From the NCBI GenBank assembly GCA_020086605.1, contig JACBWW010000049.1:4664469-4728468 (forward strand): DNA of 64,000 nt, in the 5' to 3' direction. Origin of the DNA: Lanius collurio (lineage: Eukaryota > Chordata > Aves > Passeriformes > Laniidae). Shown here piece after piece: positions 24,343 through 35,129 of this stretch. Under the pieces are notes generated by a model, which worked only from the letters and a program-made list of their open reading frames with translations, was not told the DNA's origin and did no database searches. A program made the position numbers and the translations under genes. Position 1 is the first letter of the stretch. Each line of letters begins with the position of its first letter.

Positions 24343-27300
24343 CTTAAAAGGGAATCACATGTTAAAAAAAAAAAAAAAAAAGCATAGAAAACACATCATT
24401 GAAACAGAAGACAAAAAACTAAAGGTTTCAATAACTAGTCATGCCAAACTCTTTAAATTGCTTCCTTTCTTTGTCTCATGGAAAAGATAAAATTGCCTTT
24501 CTTTGGGAGTATCTGTTCTCACAAACAATAAATCTTTTCAAATCCTTGGCTCTAGCTTGTTCCAGATGTTCACCTTTGCCAGACAGACAAAAACTCTGCA
24601 AGCCCAGTACAAGACGAAGCGTTTTTTAAGAAATTCTTGGACATCTTCATTAAAGAAACAACAGTAATTCCCTTCTCTGGCTTTTACAACAGAACAAGGA
24701 AGAATGTGCCTCGTGGGAGAACATGTGAACAGCTACTACAGAGCACACTTGCAGAACTGATTTCTGAATGTTTAGGTATGAAGCTCTGTATTTAACTTGA
24801 AACTCTTTAGGAGTATCTGGTTTGTTTATCACAAAAAGCAATAAAAAACCAAAAAACCTTCCTTAACCATTCATTTTTGAGAGCTCATTAACTGACTTTT
24901 TTAACCACTGAGAAGCTCCTGCCCATGCAGACACTTGAAATTTCCATGTGAGGAATGGAAATGCTCCATGTGGCACGGCTGTGCAGTGCCCATTCAGCAC
25001 AGGCTCACACATGGCACAGAACATGGATTGCTTAGTGATCCTCAGCGAAGGCAGATGAGCTGGCAAAAAGGAAAAAACCCTTTAGAAAACTAACAAAAGT
25101 GCCTGAAATGAGCTTTTTTTTTTTCCTTTCTTAACAGACCAAGGTCTCCCTGATTAATGGGGACCACGTACAGCTCACCTAAATAATCTCTCCTTTGTCT
25201 CTGGTTCACCCACAAGGGACATGCCTTGTTTCCATAAATCACAACAATGTCCCTCCATGAGTCATGTTGTCAATTAATGCCATTCCTATGATGTTTACAA
25301 AGTCACAGCACTGTCTGCAATGGGCAGGCTTGTCCTCTTCTAAAAGAATTTTCTAATCTATATAATCTATGCTCAGTTTCAAATCAAATCTTCCCACAAA
25401 CTGAACCATTCAAAGCTGGGCCCTTAACAGAGATAATAAAAATGATCGAATGATACACTTAAAAATACAATAGCTTTCTCCAAAAATATTTCTAAGCCTA
25501 ATTAAAAGAAAAAAACCCAACCTATACTAGGACCCTAAAACCTAAATAATGATTGGATTACATGTAATTTTTAACAGTAATTATTTGGTTTAATTAATTT
25601 CTATTGAGAAACACAGGAGATACTGTTTTAAAGCATTTACTTATAGCATTCATTTATTTAAAAATAAATGCATTGCTCGATGCACAGTGACTTCTCTGAT
25701 GAGCTGTTTCACTGTAGAGATATTCCCTCACAAGCACATGAAGTGCTTCCAGAGGCACAGAGAAACTTGGCTGGCCCTGTGCCTGGCAAAAAGCTTCACC
25801 ACAAGGAACCCCAATTCCACATCATCTCCACACCCAGGGTCTGAGGACCTTTTCTTTCATTTGAAACCACCAGTGGGCTCACACATTTTAAGGCTACAAA
25901 AGATCTTTTGAAAGTAATGAAGTTTCTTACATAATGCAGATGAATCAACTGATTTTTAAAAATTCATTACATGTAGCTTTGATGCTCTACAGCCTAACAG
26001 TCATTCTTAGTGGATCATAGTTAGACTACAAAGACTGACTAAATCACCACAGTTTCAATGGTTAAATAGTGTCAGTGCTCCACACACATTCCTGTTGGCT
26101 GGTGCAGGATTCATTTCACCAAAGGCAGACCCCATATGCAGTTCCTATACAGTAAGTGACAACAAACAGGTAATTAAAGACTAATTTGACTTATCCTAAG
26201 AAATATTTGCATTTAATCAGGGGAAATATGAGAAATATTGGCTGTTGCTTCTTTCCCATCTACAAAGAGAGCCTCAGATACAGATGTGTAAAGGTCTGTT
26301 ATTCTCCATCTGACCTGCTCTAGTTTCTGCTGCCTTTTCAGTAGCTCTATTTCCAGGTCTGACTTCTTCTTTTGTGCCTCCTCTTCTTTTTGTTGTTTAA
26401 TGACTTGATCTCGTTTCCTTTTCTCCATCACCTTCTGCAGCTCTGGTTTGTTCTGAGGCGCAAGACCCCTTCAAATGACAGAGTGGGGAAAAAAAAGAGA
26501 ACAGTTTCAATTAGCAGGAATTCACACAGAATTGCAGGCAGCTTTACTAAAATTAAGTAGTTGCCTATTTACATACACAGGATATAAATAAATAATTAAA
26601 AGGAAAAAACATTCAGACATTTGCCTGGTTTCTAATCAGTACCCTAAGCTAGAATTTAAGCCATATAACCACCAAAGATGTTTCCCTTTAATGTGCATGC
26701 TGGTATTTCTCCTGTATAATTCATTACCTTTCATCTTTAGTATTCACTGTATTTTCTCAATTCTAAAAGAATGGATTGAAAAAATCACCACAAATCAAGA
26801 CACTATCAGAGCTAGAAACAAATTTTGGACAAGAAGAATTTGCTTGGTGGCCAGTAATTCAGAAAAGCTGTGTTCAGACAGTCTTGTGCAGAGAATTCTG
26901 TCCATCGAAGTTTGCATGGACAAAACTAAAACATGGTCTGTCACACTGCTCCTGGCAATCATGGATTCTCTTCTTTCCTTGAAAATGTAACAGCTTTACA
27001 CATGCCTGGCTGTGAAGCTATTTCCAGTGAGAGCTCCCAGGCTGTACTAAACATCACAAAGAGCCTAAGACAACAAAAATCCAGAATAAAAAAGTTGCTG
27101 TCACCTTGGAGACCAGGCAAAGCCTGGAGGATTCTCCCTCTGACAAGCCTTTAGGTCTACATGAACTGACTGTTTTGTTCAGCACAAATTGCTTTCCAAG
27201 CCAGCTACTCCAGAATGAGAAACCTCACTCCTTGGGAAGATGCATGATGTTATTTATACAGGCACACACATGGATACTCACTCCTACTTATTTTTGTGAC

Positions 27301-30300
27301 CCCAGCTATTTCTTTTATCTCTGTAATGCTATGACTGTTTCAAAATTTGTTATAAAATTCAAAGCTCTCCCTGTTATTCAGGTATTAGTGTCAGTTAAGG
27401 CAGAGCAGAGAGATCTGAAATTCATCTTTGTTATTATTATCTTTCCTGTAAAGACAATTATGTGAAAGCATCCAGCGTTAAGTTTAATATCAACCATTTT
27501 TTCTATTTTAAGAAATTCAATAACCTGAAAAAGCTTTCAGAAAGCATATTTTTACCCTTCCTACCTGCTATACATCTGTGGTTGCCTAATTATTCATTAA
27601 TATGCATATCTGACAGCATGTCCAATAAAACATTAAAATGCCATTTTATGGTGGCATCTAGGAATGACTACATATATTATGCAACACTCTATCCCTGTAC
27701 ATACCCTGACAGCAAAATCAAATATTTAGCAACACCAAATGCTGTTCCCTATTTCTCATAATAGATCTCATGGCCTGAGTGCAACAGAAGCTACAAGACT
27801 GTGTTTATATTTTATGTTTCATGCTATTTTAATTACATCTTAGCACATAAAACTGAAGTCAAGCAGTAAAAGCTGGAGTCATTTTTTTACTACTACTACT
27901 ACTACTACTAGTGGACTGGTGAGAGCAGTCAGTGGAAGCTTCCACACTGGCAATCAGCAGTCAAGACAGCCACAAACCAGAGAGCAGCTGCTAAGTAACA
28001 TTCTGCTGCTGCTTTTCTGAGGGTGCACCGTAACAAAGCAGAGGCACAGACTGATTCAGATGTGCTGTATAACAAAGGGAACCTGCAGAAAGTACAAGTA
28101 ATCAATCCCTCCATCCAATCAGGTGAGGGTGGCAGATCTGTAACAGAATTGTAATCTCAGTCCTGTTTCCACTCTCTTATGTAAAAATGAAAAGCACCAA
28201 ACTGGGGTGGATTAACTGGGGTTGTGTACCACCTCCTGGTGACTGTTCTGGTTAAATTATAAATCCTAAGGCTTTGATACAGAGGAAGCAAAGTGTGTTA
28301 CAACACAAGTTAGAGCTGCCAGGGGTTAACACATCTGGTGGGGACAGCACCAATACTCTGCAGAGCTGAGGTTGACTCCTAGTAAGTAAAAATAATTTAA
28401 ATGACCAGTGCCTTGAGGTAGCACCACCTGAATCCTGTTTCCCCCCCAAAAAACAACTACCCTTTCTGCCAGGGAATAACTACAGCAGTTCAAGACCCAA
28501 CAGACACTGCTCACAGTGGGCATGGAGAACAACTGGACCAGTACTAGCTAATATCTTCCAACATCCATTTCTGGCTGTTCAGAGCTGATGGGTCCAAAAA
28601 GTGAAGCTGCTGCTGATGTCTACACTACGTCTTTGCAACAAAATAAGCAGCATGTTAAGCAGACTTCTAAAACAGACTGAAAGTCTTCCATACATATGAC
28701 AGTTTGCTGTAACAAAGTGGAACACAGCCTAATACCACATTACTGAAAAGCCTCCTATCACAAAGTACAGAAGACTAACCCTCCTCTAAAGGATACCAGT
28801 TTTTCTGCTGGTGAAAATCCTCAAAGTACTTCATTTCTGCACCAATAAATAAGACTCTAAAATTAACAGCTGTAGCTAATCAAAATTACAAGAAGAGAAG
28901 AGAAGGTATTGAGGGCTGCACAATTTTTCTGTGTAATAGGATATTTTCCTAGAAGAAAAGAACTCCATACTATTTAAAAGTGCTTTATGCTTTCATAAAC
29001 TTAAAAGAAAAAAACCAGTCTTAATTTATTGCAGCCTCCACATTCTCTAGATTAAGATCATCAGGAAACTTCAACTAGTTTTCTTTCAATAACTATAAAC
29101 TTCTTGGTGCTAGGAACTGACTTTGATGTTTAATCCCATTAATGAAAAATAGGACAAACACCTATTTAGGCCAGCTTCTTCCAGTTCAGTTGTCATTCTG
29201 TAAAATATCTCTCCTTCTTCATCACTTAAAAAATGCTATATTGTGTATGCAATTCATTTAGACTTAAGTCTCTAAGCCTAGAATTTGTGAGGATTTTTCT
29301 ATTACACATAAAAAGACCTCTTCTACGCTCAAAATACAATGCCTAAGTATTAAAAGAGAAAAAAAAAAGAGAAAAAAACTGCCATAATGTGATTCTTCCT
29401 GCCAAACAGAAAAATTCATTTGTGCTGGAGTAGCCAAATTCATGACTTTTTACTCTTCTTTATCAAGATCCTGGGTGTCAAAAAATCAGAATGGCTGCTA
29501 CCACTATCTTTCTGCTCAAATGCACTCTGAAATACTGTTCTTCCACTTCTATTTTACAGATCCCCACACTTTGCCTTTGGATAGTCCATTCTGGGTGTCT
29601 TCAGTGAATCACCAAATGATATCATGGGTTCTGGTGGTTTAAACAAAGGAGCATCAATAGGCTTGGTGCCTTTTCTTCCACCAGGTGGTCTGGTGGCTAT
29701 TTTGTTAATGTGTTTTCTAAATGACTTCTCTGTTGCTGAAGAGATCTAATAACAAAACTTCAGCTATTTCTGGGCCAGGTGTTTGTGTCTCTGAACTTGA
29801 TGAAATGGAGTCATGGTTGTTTACATCTCTAAAAGCAATATATAGAGCAACAGCTGTGCATCCCAGCCCAGGGAGGAGCAGGCAGCACTTGCAAAACATA
29901 CAAAGAAACACTTGTGCAGCAGCATAGCAGGCACCAGACTATCACACTGCATTGTGAGACAGATCAAGTAAGTAGAGAACCATTTCATGTGAAATAAACT
30001 AAATAATTTCTATGATTTAAAAGTAGCCTCACAAACTCAGAGAATGGTGAAAGCCCACAGATTTTATCATCCCGCTGTTAATAGCAAAATTTTGTCAAAT
30101 ACTTGATAATGTTAAGAGTACATGACAAATTACAGTGCCCAGGTAACCCATATGGAATGTAATAGGGGAGAACTGAACTGTTCCCTCTCAAAACTGACCC
30201 TCTGAGTATTCACAAAAACAAAATGAGAAGCCTTCTAGAGTAAGCTTTTGCACAGCAACTGAAATTCAAACAGAAATAAATGCCACAGTTAAGAATCAGA

Positions 30301-30560
30301 GTCTTTCAATTTACAAGATCTGAATCAACAGTGCCTGATGGGTTTTGGGTACAGCATCATTCTGATGAAAGTAAAAACTCAAGCTGTGTGTTTGGGGTGG
30401 GAGGGTGGCACAAGTGATTTTTAGACTCTTACCTTTTCTGATTCATAAGCAGCTCTCTATGGAGATCTTGATGATTCCGGGATGACTTCACAGGATTAAT
30501 TAATTTCTGAGGTCTAATTAATTCAGGATTGTCATCATCTATGTAGTCTGGTTCAGCCAT
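24226..30560 (-). CDS. FAM107B: FAM107B, family with sequence similarity 107 member B (three coding exons)
   Basis: The coding sequence is complement(join(24226..24342, 26315..26468, 30433..30560)) and gives 132 residues. Seen: it begins [17 protein letters not shown], has [20 protein letters not shown] across the first junction, a highly charged helical middle (residues about 54-105, rich in E, K and Q, probably coiled coil), and [15 protein letters not shown] near the C-terminus. All introns are GT-AG and all junctions keep frame. Known: these are the hallmarks of the FAM107 (DUF1151) family. FAM107A (DRR1/TU3A) is an actin-associated protein; FAM107B (HITS) is described as a heat-shock-inducible small tumour-associated protein. 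FAM107B rather than FAM107A is called because the sequence is nearly collinear with human FAM107B as I recall it (131 aa). The one extra residue is a second Q in VIKQQKEEE (residues 68-69). The last ten residues differ most. The cellular role here is inferred from family only. Confidence 0.95.
24343..26314 (-). other. FAM107B: FAM107B intron between the last two coding exons
   Basis: A 1,972-base GT-AG intron. Its first 102 bases on the minus strand stay open in the frame of the preceding exon as far as a TAA at 26213-26215, which overlaps an ATTAAA. Its 3' end holds an 18-base T run (plus-strand A run 24364-24381) close to the acceptor. No repeat or other gene was recognised. Confidence 0.85.
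24364..24381 (-). repeat. 18-base homopolymer near the FAM107B terminal acceptor
   Basis: Eighteen A residues on the plus strand, hence a T/U run in the FAM107B pre-mRNA, ending about 20 bases before the acceptor AG of the last exon. It may act as part of the polypyrimidine tract. Confidence 0.9.
26315..26468 (-). CDS. FAM107B: FAM107B middle coding exon
   Basis: The exon is 154 bases. The first G completes the split Arg43 codon and the remaining 51 codons run from [12 protein letters not shown] to RQQKLEQ (residues 44-94). The acceptor is TTTGAAG (AG at 26469-26470) with a weak pyrimidine tract. The donor is GCAG followed by GTCAGA (GT at 26313-26314), weaker than the donor of the preceding exon. 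The segment is almost entirely charged helix ([20 protein letters not shown]), matching the predicted coiled-coil core of FAM107 proteins. The reading frame stays open 33 codons into the next intron. Confidence 0.94.
26469..30432 (-). other. FAM107B: FAM107B intron between the first and second coding exons
   Basis: A 3,964-base GT-AG intron, AT-rich. It contains a short (TAC)n microsatellite at 27889-27910. No mobile element or additional exon was recognised. The open frames within it are short and lack splice or codon support. Confidence 0.85.
27889..27910 (+). repeat. (TAC)n microsatellite
   Basis: About seven TAC units in a row inside a FAM107B intron. Confidence 0.95.
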
Positions 30561-30616
30561 AATCTTTCTTGGAATGGGAAATGGATCTTTGGGTTCAGTA
30601 TCCTTGTTCACAGTAT
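30433..30616 (-). CDS. FAM107B: FAM107B exon with the start codon (coding 30433-30560)
   Basis: On the minus strand the exon follows a pyrimidine-rich acceptor ending TTTTACAG (AG at 30617-30618) and ends AAAAG before GTAAGAG (GT at 30431-30432), a strong donor. The ATG at 30558-30560 has A at -3 and G at +4, a good Kozak context. It encodes residues 1-42 plus two bases of Arg43. The 56 exon bases upstream of the ATG are also open in the same frame, reading through PFPIPRKI into the Met. This fits a longer isoform joined to an upstream coding exon. The short form beginning MAEPDYID is chosen because no in-frame ATG lies further upstream in this exon. Confidence 0.93.
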
Positions 30617-30876
30617 CTGTAAAACAGGAAAAACTGTAGTGAATCTATACTGAAAGGCCTTTTAAAGATGTCCTAAACCACAAAGGCAGCATATTACATT
30701 GGCAACAGTTATGCTTTTCCTGGATTAGTTTTGTCTGTAGAAAGTAAAGGCTCTCAGAGCAAACATCAGTAGCATTTTTTTAAATAGGTAGCAATTTTGT
30801 AACAATGGCATCTCCAACAGCTTTCATTCAATGACCTGGAGACAGTTTCCCCCATTTTAAGAAGAACTTGACAAAT

Positions 30877-30930
30877 AATTTAGGTTATGTGTGAAGATCC
30901 CAATTTAGGTTATGTGTGAAGATCCCAATT
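30877..30930 (+). repeat. Perfect 25-bp tandem duplication
   Basis: Two identical adjacent copies of a 25-base unit (AATTTAGGTTATGTGTGAAG plus ATCCC) at 30877-30901 and 30902-30926, followed by the first four bases of a third. It lies about 260 bases upstream of the FAM107B start-codon exon. The identity suggests a very recent duplication or an assembly artefact. Confidence 0.95.
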
Positions 30931-32488
30931 GATTTTAATAAGTCTATTTAGATGAAACATTTTTGGATCAGTAGTACTGAGACCCTAAAGACATTTTAAA
31001 TACTGACTATATTAAAAGCTATGAATGTGTATCAAAAGCAGAGTCTCATTTTGTGCTGTCAGTGTCATGTCAGCTGTGGGGAAAACACCTCTGTGGATAA
31101 GCAAGCCCTGAAACTGTATCGAGAAAAAGCTTCCATGTGGAAATTGCCAGATCTGCAATTGTTGTGATGGGAGACTGGCTTCTAAGTGGAAAAGCAGAGG
31201 AGAAAAAGCTAGGTGAGATTGTTTCCTAAAGTCTGTATTTCACCCAGTGAAAATCCACAGAAATCCACTGACCTGAAGGCAATGAATTGATGATTTATTT
31301 AATTCAGAAAAGTGGCCCTTTCCTATCCTGCTACAGAAAAATTACCCACATATCAAAACACAACATTCTGAATCAACAGCTGACAAGTCAACTATGGTTT
31401 TCAAATAATTTATATGTGACCATTCATACTCCTTTCCATTAAAAAGCACCAATCACAAGATCATCAGCATCCAAAACAAAGCACATTCAGGAAAAATCTG
31501 TCTCTTTTCACTGTTGTGAAAACCTGCACACAGAATTTGCAGTTGTCAGTTTGATGAAACATTGGCCCCTCAGACAGATCCCAAAAAATAATCTCACAGC
31601 ATGTGGGTTTACAGAGAAGAATCAATGGGACATGAAAGAAAAGGCGAGAGGCTTCCATTCTCCTGACTGGCAGAACAGCTGAATGCTGCACACTGTATTC
31701 ACGGGGCTAGGAGACAAATCAGAGAATCACTGGGATTTGCTGTGCTTTTTCCAGTAAAAGCTGAATATGTGCTTTAATTTAGATCCCACTGCTACCAGCC
31801 CTTCCTTCCCTTTCTCACCCCATGGGCTAAAAATCCTATGTTCAGCCACAGTTTAATCCCTGAACTATTTTATTTCAATAGGAATCTAATACTGTTCCTC
31901 AGGTCTGATCAAAATCCACTTGATATGGCAGAAAGATTTTCCCTTAATACTTCAGTACATTAAAATGGAACAGTACCTCCATCACCCAGCTGCAGCTGCT
32001 TACAGACAAGGAAGCAAAGCAACATGAAGTTTGCAGCAGACCCAAAAAGGATACTCTGGATTTGAATGTGTCCAGTGGCCCTGGCAGAGACCTTTCAGCT
32101 TCTCTGAATGGGTGATGTGAACTGTGTTTTACTGGTGCTACATCTCACACACCAAGTTTCTGTGGAGCAACTTCAATGAGAAACAGCTCACCAGTGTGAG
32201 CTGCTCTCAGGGTGGCTCCTTCATGAGTTCCTCAAGGCAAGTTCATATGAAGCATTTTTGAATTCTGTGGGAGTGTCAAGTCTCACAGGGACCTCTGAAA
32301 CTACGATAAAAATTGACCACAGTTCAAAACTATGGCAGTCCATTGCTGTACGAGGCAGAAACTTCTTACTGACACTGATCATGGAATTAGAATACTTCTC
32401 CTGCCACCTCTTCAGAGTCCTCCCTGCTTCAATCAAGAACCAGCTATTACTACACATGCCAAATATCACTGGAAAAGAGGTCAGAAGA

Positions 32489-32850
32489 AGCTTGGAAGGC
32501 TTCTAATCCAAGCTCCTCCTGAGGAACAGCTATAAGATCAGAGCAGGTTGCTCAGGACATTTCCCAGTAAGACACTGAAGCTCCCCAAAGCTGCACAGCC
32601 TCTGTGGAGAGCCCCTCACTTGTCTTCACAGTGGTTTTTCCCTAAACCCACATGATCCTCGAGCTTCAACTCCAGCCTGCTGCCTGTCACCCTCCAGCCA
32701 CACATTCTGGTGAAGAGTCTGGCTCCATCTCCTCGGAAAGCACCTCCCAGGCACAGGGAGCTGCTGTTTGGTCCCCCCAAACCTCTGCTCTGGGCTGAGC
32801 CAGCCCAGGTCCCTCAGCCTCCACCACAGCTCATCTTGGGGCACCCAGCT
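32489..32850 (-). mobile_element. Divergent CR1 LINE fragment
   Basis: Read on the reverse strand it shows decayed CR1 landmarks: CTTGGAAGGCTTCTAATCCA, GAGCAGGTTGCTCAGGACAT, AGTCTGGCTCCATCTCCTCG and CCCAGGTCCCTCAGCCTCC. The copies of these segments are interrupted and mutated, indicating an old insertion. The boundaries are approximate. Confidence 0.65.
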
Positions 32851-35052
32851 AAACTCACATCTCAAGTCCCTCACTGTTCAATAGCATGCCATATAAAAAC
32901 CAAAAAACAACCCCCCTAATCCCTCAAAACACACTACACAGCACCATGCTGTTAATAAAACATTTGTAGAGATCTATTCTCTTTAGCACATACTGCTAAT
33001 GAACTAGTTGCAGTTCTTTTCTTATATAAGGACCTAACATTTCATACTTCCTCAGTATTAATATCAGGCTTATTACAACTAAAATATTACATATCCAACC
33101 TCTACCCAAAATAAACCTTCTCTGTAAATATTTGTTTTGCTATCAGTTCTGTTGCACTGTTGGGCCTGTGAGTCTTCTAGAAGCCATTTATCATCAACAG
33201 CTCTGTGTTAAAGTAAATCAAAAAATAACCTGCTGCTTCTTCAAGATAATTCTTGTTTGCTTAGGTGAAGATGAAAAACACTGAATTACTCCACAACTGC
33301 CATAAACAATGTACAATTTTCTTGACACAAGCCCCTGAAAAACAATTTGATTCAATCATTTCTCAAAGTGTGGTATAGTATTTTGCAGCATATCGATTTG
33401 GTTTGAGCAAGCCCTTAGAGTGAAGTCTATTTTTTCTTCTTTCTTCTGTCCCATCACTATTTTTAAAACATGTATTCAACTCAGAGGTCAGGAATCATGG
33501 TTTCCTACTGTAATATGAGCTCTACTAGCAGCAAACATGAATGAATAAAAACTCCCCTGGGAAGAATCCTTCCATGTGTGATTAAGCTGCAAATGACTTC
33601 AACTAGGATTTCCAAACAGAGCCAGCGACACAGGGCACCCAGTTCCCACTCAGTGAATTCTCTCACACCCTCTGCAAACCTCAGCCTGGCTGCAGGCCAC
33701 CGGTCCTGCACAATCACTGTGTACTATTATATGCAAACAATACAATGAAGATAAGGTGATCTCTACCCACACCCTGTCAAAGCTAACATTTACAAAAGCA
33801 CAGGCAAGTTTCACCTAAAAAGGAAACTGAGGCACAAAGGATTCACCACACCAAGGGCAGACAGAACCAGAGCAGTTTATCCCCAGAGTTTCATTCTGAG
33901 GTTCAGGCTCACACCAATAAACCAGTCAAGCTCGATGACAAAATCCCTTAAAAGTCCTTAAACAAGTTTAATCAATGTTCAAGCAATAACAATTAAAACA
34001 TTATTAATTCCATGAGTCTCTAGTGCTCATCACCACAAAAGTCACAGCCCATAAAGCTGCTTTCAGATCATCACTAGGTGCTACAGTGGGACATTAATAA
34101 TCCAAATAATCACTTAGCAGGAATATGCTGCCTGAAGAGCATCCGAGAGGCTCCTTTTAGCCATCTGCTGTTACATGAACGACTGAGAATGCACAATCCA
34201 TTGCTGTGTTTCCTCGCTACCTTGCTCCAAATAAAGGAGATTTCGATTCAAGGGATGTTTTAGCTGAGCTTGGCTCAAGTTTAACACCCCCACTAATTTG
34301 GCAGGTGCTTCCCCAGTGTATTTGCTGAATTAGCTGTTGCAGCACAAGCATCACAAAAGCATTTATCTACCTTAACTCGTGCCTGAGTAACTCGCAGAGT
34401 CTTTATCCACAACCTCTTTGGTACATATGTGGATTTTGATCCATAAAGAGAAAGAATAAACTGGGGATCCTGCATGGAAGAGGAATTTTAACTCCTCAAA
34501 CAACTGCAAACCAACTTCAACATCCCACTAGACCAAAAAAATGCCTCTTAGAAAAATTATTTAAAGTATCCTCCCAGACAGAAGTTTAATGTTTCCAGAC
34601 AAAAAGATGCTCTTAGAGTAATAAAGAAGTACCATACAGGTACCTCAGCCTTGAAGGGCAAAGACCAAGCAGTCACATACTTGCAATTCTCTCATTTAAT
34701 TTCCTTGGAGCAGAAGTATATTCAGGGAAAACAGAAAAGACCCTTCAAAATTTGGTCCTGTTGAAGAGATACAATCAAACCAGAGCACGCCAGAAGCCTG
34801 AGTACATTTGGGGGAACGTGTCCACCACATACCTTTGCTTCCAATGTTATTTATTTTTTATTCTATCTACAGAGGGTTTTTTCCAGCAAAAGTCCCTTAA
34901 TGGTAGTAACACTGGAAACACATGTAGAAAGAAAACTACAGACAGGCACCAGGGTTTTTAACAGGTATCTTAACAATGCCAGGTTAAGGATTCAGCAGCT
35001 GCCAGTTTTTGCTACAACAGGGCTCCCATGGCTTCCACAGGAGAAAGAAGTT

Positions 35053-35129
35053 CACAAAAAAAAAAAAAAACACAAACCAAAAAAAAAAAAAAAAACCAAA
35101 AAAAACACCCCAAACCCAAAAAAACCCAC
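35053..35129 (+). repeat. A/C-only low-complexity tract
   Basis: About 77 bases contain only A and C on the plus strand, including runs of 15 or more A residues and small CCCC clusters. No repeat body was recognised next to it. Confidence 0.85.
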
